A stretch of 64,000 nt of DNA from Nitrospirota bacterium (GTDB taxonomy: Bacteria > Nitrospirota > Nitrospiria > SBBL01 > JAADHI01). Below, piece after piece: positions 32,217 through 40,684 of the stretch. The position numbers and the translations under genes are program-made. The notes under the pieces are model-generated. The model searched no databases. It was not told where the DNA came from and saw only the letters and a list, made by a program, of their open reading frames with translations. Within the stretch, counting starts at the first letter, position 1, and each line of letters starts with the position of its first letter. Location of the stretch: the NCBI GenBank assembly GCA_029261135.1, contig JAJDBX010000046.1:80158-144157 (forward strand), read 5' to 3'.

Positions 32217-32558
32217 TTATAACACCACTAACTCTGGTGAAGTCGTACTATAGTCAATATAAAGTTCCCCGTTTTCAATCCATGCCGGGAAAGAACGAAC
32301 CGATTCATTTCTATCACAGCCTTTTCCCGTACTCAGATCAAATTGATGCCCATGTAAAGGGCAAACCACCTTCCCTTCGCCAATGATTCCTTCGGCAAGA
32401 GGGCCATTTGCATGTGGACACTTATTTTCAATCGCGCTCACTTCTCCCGCTCTTGATCGAAAAATGGCGATCTCTTCTCCTTCCACAGAAAAACTAAGGC
32501 CTTGCCCCATTGGGACGGCTTCTATTGATCCTAATTTCACTTTAAAGGGTTTATTCAT
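32217..32558 (-). CDS. nirD: Nitrite reductase small subunit, Rieske type
   Basis: CPHANGPLAEGIIGEGKVVCPLHGHQFDLSTG Rieske motif; directly upstream of nirB. Confidence 0.93.
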   Translation of the reverse strand: MNKPFKVKLGSIEAVPMGQGLSFSVEGEEIAIFRSRAGEVSAIENKCPHANGPLAEGIIGEGKVVCPLHGHQFDLSTGKGCDRNESVRSFPAWIENGELYIDYSTTSPELVVL

Positions 32559-32585
32559 GGTGATATCTCCAATGTTATATAAAAA

Positions 32586-32618
32586 AAGGCGCCTAGATCC
32601 ATTCGATCTAGGCGCCTT
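32586..32618 (-). terminator. Intrinsic terminator/attenuator in nirD leader
   Basis: Minus strand AAGGCGCCTAGAT-CGAATGG-ATCTAGGCGCCTTTTTTT, 13-bp perfect stem and U tract ending about 22 nt before nirD ATG. Confidence 0.9.
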
Positions 32619-32661
32619 TGCCTAAAATATCTGCTAGCGCTTCAACTCTCTTCTTAACTTA

Positions 32662-32677
32662 AGCAATCGACATACCA
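32662..32677 (-). promoter_or_regulatory. Sigma54-type -24/-12 promoter of nirDB
   Basis: Minus strand TGGTATGTCGATTGCT; GG and GC separated by exactly 10 nt. Confidence 0.8.
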
Positions 32678-32825
32678 AGAAGTGGAGTCAGGCACAAACA
32701 ATAAAAAACATAAATTTTTCAATATGTTAATGCACTATTCTGGGCTTCACCTCAAAACAAGTCAGCAAAACACCCAACATTATTGTCGTATACTGTACAA
32801 AAAGAGAGATGTATTTAAGGACAGC

Positions 32826-34682
32826 CTAATGGTCTTCGAAAAGAACACCCACTTGAGGCCGCTGGGCCAGTCCCGTTTTTCGTGCGAGATTTTCGAAGCT
32901 TTGGTTTCCCCAAAAGAAAGCACGGGGAACGGTCGTGGGAACAACCGAGACATAAAAGAGCGCACGGCCAATCACTTCATGCATAAGGGCAAGCAAGGTC
33001 ATCAAAATCCAGACCAGGAAGCCCGAATCGCTTACGGGAGGAAAAAAAGAAAACCAGAGGGCTAAAATAATGAGGACTATACTGCTGATCTTCCGGGCAC
33101 TTGTTGTTTTTCCAAAAACCTCTATCATCAACATCTGTGAGACCGCCGCCTCCTCTCCTTTTTTGTTCAAATAGCGAAGATGAGTATAAAGTGCCACGCG
33201 CTGAATAATTAATCCGAATAATAAAAAAAGCGCAAAAAGTGAAAGGAGAGGTCTTGTGTCACTGTCTTTCAAAAGACCCATTGTCGCGCTGACCAATCCA
33301 ATGATACTACTACCTAAGATCAATCCGCTCGAAAAAAAAGCCCCGCCAGAATGCCAATGATCCCAAAAAGGACGTGCCGGAATGCGATAACATCGGTACA
33401 TGCAATAAATCGCAAGTGGACCTAAAAGGGAGGCACTCCAGCCGAAAAGGGCAGGCAGTGGGTTTGAAATAAATTCCGGCAACCACGCGATGAGACCGGG
33501 GAAAATATTGACCACGCTATAGGCTGTGAGTAATCCATAAAATCCCCCCATCGCTGCAATTTCACGACTGACCCAAGAATGACGCAAGTTATTCATGGCG
33601 CGATAGAAATACTGAGGTTTCCCGAGGTGTAAAGTCGATAAAACCAGCGCGAAGGTTTGGAGGCCGATCAAGCTCAGCATTAAACCTGCCATCGTGACAG
33701 GATGGCTTTGAAATGAAAATAGAGAAGCGGCCGGCTCACGCCAAAGTGGGAACAGAAAAATAAAAAGAAAGGCGCCCACAACAAATTGAGAAATGAGTGT
33801 GAACAAAACAAGCGGATCTTCCCGCGACCGAAGCTTGTTCAAACCCCAAGTAATCTTTGAAGGATTCCCTTTTGCTTTGATTTTATAGGAGGATTGAGAC
33901 ACATCCATTTTTCCATCCGAATAATTCTCTTTGGAATTCTCTTTATGATAAGAGAGTGGAACATCATCTATTCTGTGGAATTCGTCTGGAAGACTTTGAT
34001 TAAGCTGAAATCGAATATTGGGCCTGGAGATGCTCGGGTCGGTAAAAGAAGGGATAGTCAGATCTGCTGTTTGCTGTTTTTGGGGAATCTCATCAATAAC
34101 ACCGAAATCCAGTGCGTTGCCAAGACAGGCATCCACACAGGCGGGCTGTAAACCGACTTCGAGCCGGTCAATACACATATTACATTTCTGGACTTGTCCT
34201 TTTTCTGTATCGAGCTGAGGCGCATTGTAGGGACAAACCCATGTACAATATCCACACCCAAAACAGATTTCTGGATCTTGGAGCACAGCGCCGTATTCTA
34301 AATATTTTGTATAGGCCCGTGTCGGACAGCCTTTCAGACAGACGGGATCTTCGCAGTGATTGCAGGCCATCGAAATATTGATGCGCGTGACATCAGGGTA
34401 GGTGCCGCCCTCAATGGCACCCACACGACGGTAGGCCATGTGAGGTGCCAGATCATTTTTTTCAGAACAGGCCGATTCACAGGCATGACAGGCGATACAG
34501 TTGTCTGCATTAAAGTGAAATCCATGTTGTTTGTATCGATTGGGATTTTTATGGTTATTTGAGCCACAAGAATGCGAATTGATCTCCAATGGCATGTCCG
34601 CCAAATTGGGGTAAAGGACATCCAGCGCGATCTCTGTCCCGTGCTGGCTTTGTTGAGGAATTTCAGTATTATTCTCATTCAT
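32826..34682 (-). CDS. Fused [4Fe-4S] ferredoxin (DmsB/NrfC-like) and DmsC-like membrane anchor
   Basis: CIACHACESAC, CNHCEDPVCLKGCP, CFGCGYCTWVCP, CNMCIDRLEVGLQPACVDAC four-cluster domain followed by a polytopic DmsC-like region in one 618 aa ORF. Confidence 0.88.
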   Translation of the reverse strand: MNENNTEIPQQSQHGTEIALDVLYPNLADMPLEINSHSCGSNNHKNPNRYKQHGFHFNADNCIACHACESACSEKNDLAPHMAYRRVGAIEGGTYPDVTRINISMACNHCEDPVCLKGCPTRAYTKYLEYGAVLQDPEICFGCGYCTWVCPYNAPQLDTEKGQVQKCNMCIDRLEVGLQPACVDACLGNALDFGVIDEIPQKQQTADLTIPSFTDPSISRPNIRFQLNQSLPDEFHRIDDVPLSYHKENSKENYSDGKMDVSQSSYKIKAKGNPSKITWGLNKLRSREDPLVLFTLISQFVVGAFLFIFLFPLWREPAASLFSFQSHPVTMAGLMLSLIGLQTFALVLSTLHLGKPQYFYRAMNNLRHSWVSREIAAMGGFYGLLTAYSVVNIFPGLIAWLPEFISNPLPALFGWSASLLGPLAIYCMYRCYRIPARPFWDHWHSGGAFFSSGLILGSSIIGLVSATMGLLKDSDTRPLLSLFALFLLFGLIIQRVALYTHLRYLNKKGEEAAVSQMLMIEVFGKTTSARKISSIVLIILALWFSFFPPVSDSGFLVWILMTLLALMHEVIGRALFYVSVVPTTVPRAFFWGNQSFENLARKTGLAQRPQVGVLFEDH

Positions 34683-34700
34683 ATGCGTTTGTTTCCCTTT

Positions 34701-36881
34701 TTAATAGCTCCGTAATTCCAGAAGACTTTTTTCTGCTTCATCTTGATCCATAAGTTTATCGATGCGAACGGTCGATTGTTTATAGGCCGGTTGCCTTGAA
34801 TAGGGGTCGAGTTCCCCTTTCACAAGCCGATTGACACAGTTGTAATAGTGCATCGGGATAAAAATAGCGTCCTCCGAGACCCTTTCCGTGAGCTGGGCCA
34901 GCACAATTGCTGATGATCGTCGGGAGATCACACGGACAAACTCCATCGCCTGAATACCCAATTTTTTTGCAGTTTTGGGATTAATCTCCATAAAAGGCGT
35001 TGGGCTGAATTTATTCAGATTTCCGATTTTTCCAGTTTTGGTTCGTGTATGCCAATGCTCAACGAGACGCCCGGTATTGAGCCAAAAGGGGTAATCTTCG
35101 TCAGGCATTTCATAATTTTCAACGAAAGGGAGAGGGATGAGTTTCGCTTTGCCATCCGGGAATTGAAATACACCATCAGCATAAATCCGTTGACTCCCGT
35201 TAATATTTTGTTCATTGCAAGGCCATTGAATGCCACGGTTTTTTTCGATTTTTTCGTAGCTCATTCCGGAATAATCACAAAGACGCCCTTTAGAAACGCT
35301 TCGCATTTCATCAAAAACCTCGGCTGGCGATTCCGCAAAGGTCATTCCTTTTGCCCGATCAAAACGCTTGGCTAGTTCAATAAAAATCCATAGATCCGGT
35401 TTCGCATCCCCTGGAGGTTCCACCACTTTTCGAACCACGTTCACACGCCGTTCTGTATTAGTAAAAACCCCTGTTTTTTCACCCCAAAGGGCAGCAGGAA
35501 GATACACATGGGCTGATTCCACCGTTTCAACATTGGCATAGGCATCTTGGACAACGAGAAATTCAAGTTGATTCAGTATTTTTCTAATCTTTGTGCTGTC
35601 GGGCATCGAAGTCATCGGATTGGTTCCAATCAGCCAAAGTCCTTTGATTTCACCCCGCTCAATGGCTGGGAAAATATCCGTCTCAGTCAACCCCCGTTTT
35701 TCAGGAAAGTGATGTGCTTCGACCCCCCAAAACTGAGAAGTAAAAGCGCGATCTTCTGCATTTTCGAGTAAACGATATCCAGGTAATCCCGAACAGGAAG
35801 AGAATTCTCGTGTGCCCATGGCATTGCACTGACCTGTAATCGAAAGGGACGTACCCCCGGGTTTACCGATATTTCCTGTGATTAAATTTAAATTATTAAT
35901 TGCGACGACACCGTCGGAGCCATGGGTCGACTGGTTAATGCCCATGGTCCAAATGGTCATGGCCGCGCCTGCATCGCCATAAATTCGCGCGACTTTCCGA
36001 ATCATCTTAGCGGAAATACCACAAACTTTTTCAGCCATTTCCGGGCTGTATTGGGCCACCAATGACCCAAATGCTTCGAATCCATTTGTGTGGAATTTAA
36101 TATAGTCTTGATCTGCCAAGCCTTCTTCTAAGATAACGTGAGCCATTGCATTGAGCAGAACCAAGTCTGTCCCAGGCTTGATTGGCAGGTGAATATCGGC
36201 CATTTGTGCAAACATCGTGACTCTGGGATCCACCACAATGATAGGAAAACGACGACGATCGTACGCTTCTTTTAAACGATAATAAATAATCGGGTGTTGT
36301 TCCGGTAAATTCGATCCGATAGCAAGCAGACATCCCGTATGCTCAAAATCATCATAACACCCTGGCGGGCCGTCACTGCCAAACGACCTCTTATAACCTG
36401 AGACAGCCGAAGCCATACAAAGGGTCGTATTCCCGTCATAGTTATTTGTTCGAATAACACCCCGAGCGAGCTTACCCAAGGTATAAAATTCTTCTGTATA
36501 GATCTGTCCTGTCGAAACAATGGCAAAGCTGTCGCGTCCGTATAAGGCTTGGATACGACCAATCTCACTGGCTGTTCTATTTAGGGCCTCATCCCAAGTG
36601 GTCTCGGTGAAAAGGTCTGGACGATCTTTACGAAGCAGTGGTGTTGTACCGCGATTCTCTGATTCAAAAACCTCATATTCATAGATCCCTTTCAAACAAA
36701 GCTTCCCTCGATTAACATCGGCATCAGCCACCCCCCGGGCGGTGACGGCCTTACCAGCCTGATTGACTCCAACTTCTATCGAGCAGCCTGTCGAGCAATA
36801 GCCACAGGTCGTATAAACCCATTTCTCAACGGGTTTTACCGGAAGTTGAATCTCATTTTTAAACCGTCGTCCAAATAACAT
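34701..36881 (-). CDS. Molybdopterin oxidoreductase, assimilatory nitrate reductase catalytic subunit (NasC/NarB-like)
   Basis: TTCGYCSTGCSIEVGV...GKLCLKG FeS motif, no evident Tat signal, clustered with nirBD. Confidence 0.88.
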   Translation of the reverse strand: MLFGRRFKNEIQLPVKPVEKWVYTTCGYCSTGCSIEVGVNQAGKAVTARGVADADVNRGKLCLKGIYEYEVFESENRGTTPLLRKDRPDLFTETTWDEALNRTASEIGRIQALYGRDSFAIVSTGQIYTEEFYTLGKLARGVIRTNNYDGNTTLCMASAVSGYKRSFGSDGPPGCYDDFEHTGCLLAIGSNLPEQHPIIYYRLKEAYDRRRFPIIVVDPRVTMFAQMADIHLPIKPGTDLVLLNAMAHVILEEGLADQDYIKFHTNGFEAFGSLVAQYSPEMAEKVCGISAKMIRKVARIYGDAGAAMTIWTMGINQSTHGSDGVVAINNLNLITGNIGKPGGTSLSITGQCNAMGTREFSSCSGLPGYRLLENAEDRAFTSQFWGVEAHHFPEKRGLTETDIFPAIERGEIKGLWLIGTNPMTSMPDSTKIRKILNQLEFLVVQDAYANVETVESAHVYLPAALWGEKTGVFTNTERRVNVVRKVVEPPGDAKPDLWIFIELAKRFDRAKGMTFAESPAEVFDEMRSVSKGRLCDYSGMSYEKIEKNRGIQWPCNEQNINGSQRIYADGVFQFPDGKAKLIPLPFVENYEMPDEDYPFWLNTGRLVEHWHTRTKTGKIGNLNKFSPTPFMEINPKTAKKLGIQAMEFVRVISRRSSAIVLAQLTERVSEDAIFIPMHYYNCVNRLVKGELDPYSRQPAYKQSTVRIDKLMDQDEAEKSLLELRSY

Positions 36882-36900
36882 ATGTACTCACCCATAAAAA

Positions 36901-36932
36901 AAGCGTCTAGACTAAAAAAATCTAGGCGCCTT
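36901..36932 (-). terminator. Intrinsic terminator/attenuator in nitrate reductase leader
   Basis: Minus strand AAGGCGCCTAGA-TTTTTTTAG-TCTAGACGCTTTTTTT (one C-A mismatch), followed within 20 nt by the start codon. Confidence 0.82.
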
Positions 36933-36936
36933 CGCC

Positions 36937-36964
36937 ATTCAACCCACATCCTTGTGTCTTGAAT
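36937..36964 (-). promoter_or_regulatory. Leader hairpin with A1/G4 hexaloop (ANTAR-target-like)
   Basis: Minus strand ATTCAAGACAC-AAGGAT-GTGGGTTGAAT: 3 bp, 2x2 internal loop, 6 bp, hexaloop AAGGAT. Confidence 0.55.
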
Positions 36965-36977
36965 ACTCTCCTAGTTA

Positions 36978-36993
36978 AGCAATCCATATGCCT
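36978..36993 (-). promoter_or_regulatory. Sigma54-type -24/-12 promoter of nitrate reductase operon
   Basis: Minus strand AGGCATATGGATTGCT; GG and GC separated by exactly 10 nt. Confidence 0.78.
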
Positions 36994-37247
36994 TTTCTTA
37001 AAAAGGTGTATTTAGAGAGAATCTACATTAAAAACAGCCTCTTATTATTTAATAAATATTAAAATCATAAAATTAAAATAAGTGAGAGACGACAATTTTG
37101 TTTATATCCCAACGAAAAAGAAAGGATCGAAAATAAAAAGTCCCTGCCCTTTGAATGCTTCTGCATATTCGAATGTGCTTATTTATCATCGATGCAAAAG
37201 ACTCATTATCAAACGAGGAGGTCAATTTAAAGAAGTGTTTCTTGAGT

Positions 37248-38222
37248 CTATTCGACAGGTGTCCCTATTTGTTCAAAAAGATCTAAAAGCGCCGTATTTT
37301 TTATTGTTTTGGCAAATTTAATTCCAAGAACCTGTGAATCCTCAGAATTAAACTGCCTTTTGTAGCGAACAAGCCCAAATATCCGCACCTTAAACTCATG
37401 AATTGCTGCATTCTCATTTTTTGAAAATAGTGAGGGGAGCTCGATATAAACCAAACGGCCGACCTGCGGGGCTTCCTCTCCTTTGGGGATAACGATCGCA
37501 AGACCTGACACCGAGATATCATGGATAAGAACAGCCGTTTTATATTTTGATAAACTCACAACAAAGCGAGTCTCTTCTTCATAATCAAAAACAAGCACAT
37601 CCAGTTCCTGATCAGGTTCCGGCTCCAATTCAACATTCGAACAAGGGATATCTTCTATCGTCAAGATAACCGGCATTTTTTGTTTGACGCCCTTCCCCTT
37701 CTTAAGCTCTTTTGAACGGGCTTCTTCCTCGGGGTTGATCTGTTCGCTTCGCCTGACGAGTTGAAGCTCTCTGTTTCTAAACAGCGTCACCAATACTTCA
37801 GGAACAAGGGAGATAGATACAGGGATCGCCAGATCAATGCGCCAACGCGTCCCGAACCTCGGGTCATAATAGGCCAAAGAAACAAAGGGATGGAGAATTT
37901 TTTTTACAAATCCCTGAATGACATAATCATTCCCTTCGGCAGAAAAAATCACTAAAACATGATCCGCATAACCAATGTTAAAGCAATCTGGCAACCGAAC
38001 CACCAGTTCATTGGCATCCACTCTGACAATATCAGTCATGTGTATTTTTCGATCACCGGTGATAATCTTTATTTTTTTTTCCCGTTGCTCAAATTCTTTC
38101 AGGATTTTCTGGTTAATTTTTTTCGGATGGCTGATTTGATGCACATTATAATCACTCGAAATATTCAGTGCTTGTGCGATGTTGATAAAAAAAGTACATT
38201 GATTGATGCTGAAGCTTTTCAT
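37248..38222 (-). CDS. PilZ/YcgR-like domain protein
   Basis: Two beta-rich domains, VSLSKYKTAVLIHDISVSGLAIVIPKGEEAPQVGRLVYIELPSL typical of PilZ; start reassigned to internal Met (MKSFSINQ) to avoid overlap with the upstream gene. Confidence 0.6.
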   Translation of the reverse strand: MKSFSINQCTFFINIAQALNISSDYNVHQISHPKKINQKILKEFEQREKKIKIITGDRKIHMTDIVRVDANELVVRLPDCFNIGYADHVLVIFSAEGNDYVIQGFVKKILHPFVSLAYYDPRFGTRWRIDLAIPVSISLVPEVLVTLFRNRELQLVRRSEQINPEEEARSKELKKGKGVKQKMPVILTIEDIPCSNVELEPEPDQELDVLVFDYEEETRFVVSLSKYKTAVLIHDISVSGLAIVIPKGEEAPQVGRLVYIELPSLFSKNENAAIHEFKVRIFGLVRYKRQFNSEDSQVLGIKFAKTIKNTALLDLFEQIGTPVE

Positions 38223-38244
38223 ATTGAACGACCGATGGCCCGGA

Positions 38245-40140
38245 TCAAGGGCTTGTGAGTTGAATCTCATAGGAACCCAGCTTTCCCGCAGAGGACGGCG
38301 CATTTGGGGCCTGAGTCACCTCAGCCGTAAAAGTCCCTGTTTCTGTTGCTGTAAAAGTGACAGAGGAAGCAAGGCTCGTTGCATCATTTTTTGGACAAGT
38401 ACTGACACAGGTCAAAAAATTACCATCGCTCGGATTGTCATTCGTATCTACTTCAATTCCGCTCGGATTTTTAATTGTCAAAAAAGTATCAGCCCCATTG
38501 GAGAGGTTTAAAGTACTTACCGTGTAGGTCGTACTAAAAGTCGCAGAAAAAGAGATCACATCAGTATCGTCCGAATGATCGGAGGCATCCAAATAGAGCG
38601 TATGTTTTTGTGTGCTTGTATCGTTCACGATAAGTGGCGTTTCCGAGGTTTCACCCGTATCTTCAAAGAGATTAATCTTACGGGCTTTTAATATGGTTTG
38701 GAAAACACTGTTCGATGAAGAAGTTGTACTTCCGACTGAGAATTGTGTCCAGAAAGTCTCCATTGTGGTCGGTTTGGTCAACGGAAAAGCCAAAACAGTT
38801 TGAAAAATATCCTTGAAGCTCAAATCAAGAGAATCACTTTCACTCACATCAACCGCATCTAATACATCCCATAAAGTCCCGGAGACTGCAATCTCGCTCG
38901 TGGTATAAATGGCAACAGATGAAAGCCCGGAAATCCCTGAATAGGTCTCCATGTCAAAAGAAGCACCGACCCCGCCTTCTATGGTATCCACATAAATGGG
39001 AGACTCTAAAACGGCAAAAGCAAAAAAATTTGCCCATCCTTCTGACCAACTCAGTCGAATGTCTTGATCGTTTTCCAGTATGCTGTGTGTGCCACCGGGT
39101 GAATTGTCCCCTGAAAATTTATCGAGAATAAAATGGCCGTATTCATGCGCAATCACAACATCGTCGTATTCATCGCTATCCAGATCAGAGGTTCCACCGC
39201 CTAAGAGCGTGATGGCATCCACGGTGCCATCAAAAAAAGTGCCTTCCGAACTTCCCGGCTCCCAGTACACTGTAATCAAGGGTGGCACACATCCTGTGTT
39301 GGTGGGATCTGGACAAGGACCTGCCGTTTGGACAAGGGCGCTGGCTTCAGTCAAGACATCAAGAATATTAAAAGCACCACCAATATTTGACGATACTGTC
39401 GCAAGGAGATTTTTTGTTTGCAAAAAAGGATCGGAAGTACTGTCGTCAATGACAGAAGAAGTCGCAGCAAAGAAAGATCGGCTAGAGTTATTGTTGCGAA
39501 TTTCGATTTTTGTATTTGTCGTTGTATCTGTTCTGCTCACCACCCGAAGGTAAACACCCCCTCCGTTTGCACTATTATCGGCTGCCACATTAAAGATCCC
39601 ATCTGAACCTGTAACACCAGTCCCAATCACCTTGAAACCATCAATGGCCACCACTTCAACAATCGCGCCTGGAATGGGTTTTGGATCAAGAACTCCGGTA
39701 AATCCATTTTGATTAAAGGCACGATCCTCGTAAGTAGCGGTTCCAGAAAGCGTAAGACTCGCCGCCCCCGAACTCCCACTCACCACCCCAACCCGGGTGC
39801 TGGCGGAATAGGTTATAGAATCAATCACTGTTGTTGCGGTGATACTCGTCACTTCCACCCCCACACCCGTTGCAAGCCCGGTGGCATCAACAGTCACAAC
39901 AGAAGTATCCACCGACGCCCATGTAAAGGTCGGGTTTTCTACAGTACTCCCATCCGATAAAAATAATGTGGCTGAAAGCTGAACAGCACTTCCTCCCACA
40001 GTGACATTCACTGGACTTGGAGAAATCGAAACCCTGGAAATGGTCGGCGCCGTCGGCGTCGTCGTTGAGCTGCTACTACTATTACAGGCTACAAAAAAAA
40101 GCACAGACAATACCGTGCTGTAAGCGACCCATCTCTGCAT
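38245..40140 (-). CDS. Putative lipoprotein with Big_2-like domain and gluzincin-like HEYGH motif
   Basis: Lipobox FFVAC, Ig-like TVGGSAVQLSATLFLSDGSTVENPTFTWASVDTSVVTVDATGLATGV, VVIAHEYGHFILDKFSG and SWSEGWANFFAF. Confidence 0.75.
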   Translation of the reverse strand: MQRWVAYSTVLSVLFFVACNSSSSSTTTPTAPTISRVSISPSPVNVTVGGSAVQLSATLFLSDGSTVENPTFTWASVDTSVVTVDATGLATGVGVEVTSITATTVIDSITYSASTRVGVVSGSSGAASLTLSGTATYEDRAFNQNGFTGVLDPKPIPGAIVEVVAIDGFKVIGTGVTGSDGIFNVAADNSANGGGVYLRVVSRTDTTTNTKIEIRNNNSSRSFFAATSSVIDDSTSDPFLQTKNLLATVSSNIGGAFNILDVLTEASALVQTAGPCPDPTNTGCVPPLITVYWEPGSSEGTFFDGTVDAITLLGGGTSDLDSDEYDDVVIAHEYGHFILDKFSGDNSPGGTHSILENDQDIRLSWSEGWANFFAFAVLESPIYVDTIEGGVGASFDMETYSGISGLSSVAIYTTSEIAVSGTLWDVLDAVDVSESDSLDLSFKDIFQTVLAFPLTKPTTMETFWTQFSVGSTTSSSNSVFQTILKARKINLFEDTGETSETPLIVNDTSTQKHTLYLDASDHSDDTDVISFSATFSTTYTVSTLNLSNGADTFLTIKNPSGIEVDTNDNPSDGNFLTCVSTCPKNDATSLASSVTFTATETGTFTAEVTQAPNAPSSAGKLGSYEIQLTSP

Positions 40141-40145
40141 CTACG

Positions 40146-40616
40146 CTATTCTCCTCTAAACTCGATCACCGAATCCTGATTTCCTTTCCTCTTGATCGGC
40201 GGGAGGGGCCTCGGTTTTTTTTCAAGGGCTTGATTCAGAATAAATCGCCTTTTTTGTACAAAAACCACGCCATTCGACAAGCGAATAGATGCCTTTCCTT
40301 CAATAAGGGATTGGAATCCTCCGCTGTTCTCGATGACCAGTTCAATGTTGTGTGTTGAGCCGGCTTGAAGTGGCCCTTCCCAGTTTTTTTCACCGCCAAT
40401 GACAAAAACATCAAAGGGTAGATCAATAACAAGTGTCAGCCATTCGGTATCCACATTGACTTTTGCGCTTAGGGTAATGCGTGTTTCATCTTTGGAAAAA
40501 TCCTGTTGCTGAAAAATCAATTGAACAGGCGGACTGGGTTTTATCGCTTTTGCTAAATCAGGCGGTGAAAAAATAAAAAAGATCAGAATAAAAAAGAACC
40601 TTCGTCTGACCAACAC
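40146..40616 (-). CDS. Hypothetical exported protein
   Basis: Signal peptide, beta-rich; 5 nt upstream of the Big_2 protein gene on the same strand. Confidence 0.6.
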   Translation of the reverse strand: MLVRRRFFFILIFFIFSPPDLAKAIKPSPPVQLIFQQQDFSKDETRITLSAKVNVDTEWLTLVIDLPFDVFVIGGEKNWEGPLQAGSTHNIELVIENSGGFQSLIEGKASIRLSNGVVFVQKRRFILNQALEKKPRPLPPIKRKGNQDSVIEFRGE

Positions 40617-40684
40617 TTCACACTCCTTTTTTATTTAAGATGCAAATCGGGGAAGACCCCTGAACATTATTTTATTTCTGGATA

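Noticed and set aside
32626-32651. A P1 ANTAR-type hairpin in the nirD leader
   Set aside because: Only weak stems found (for example GUUG-AAGCGC-UAGC, G at loop position 3 rather than 4); not good enough to call, so the ANTAR assignment remains provisional.
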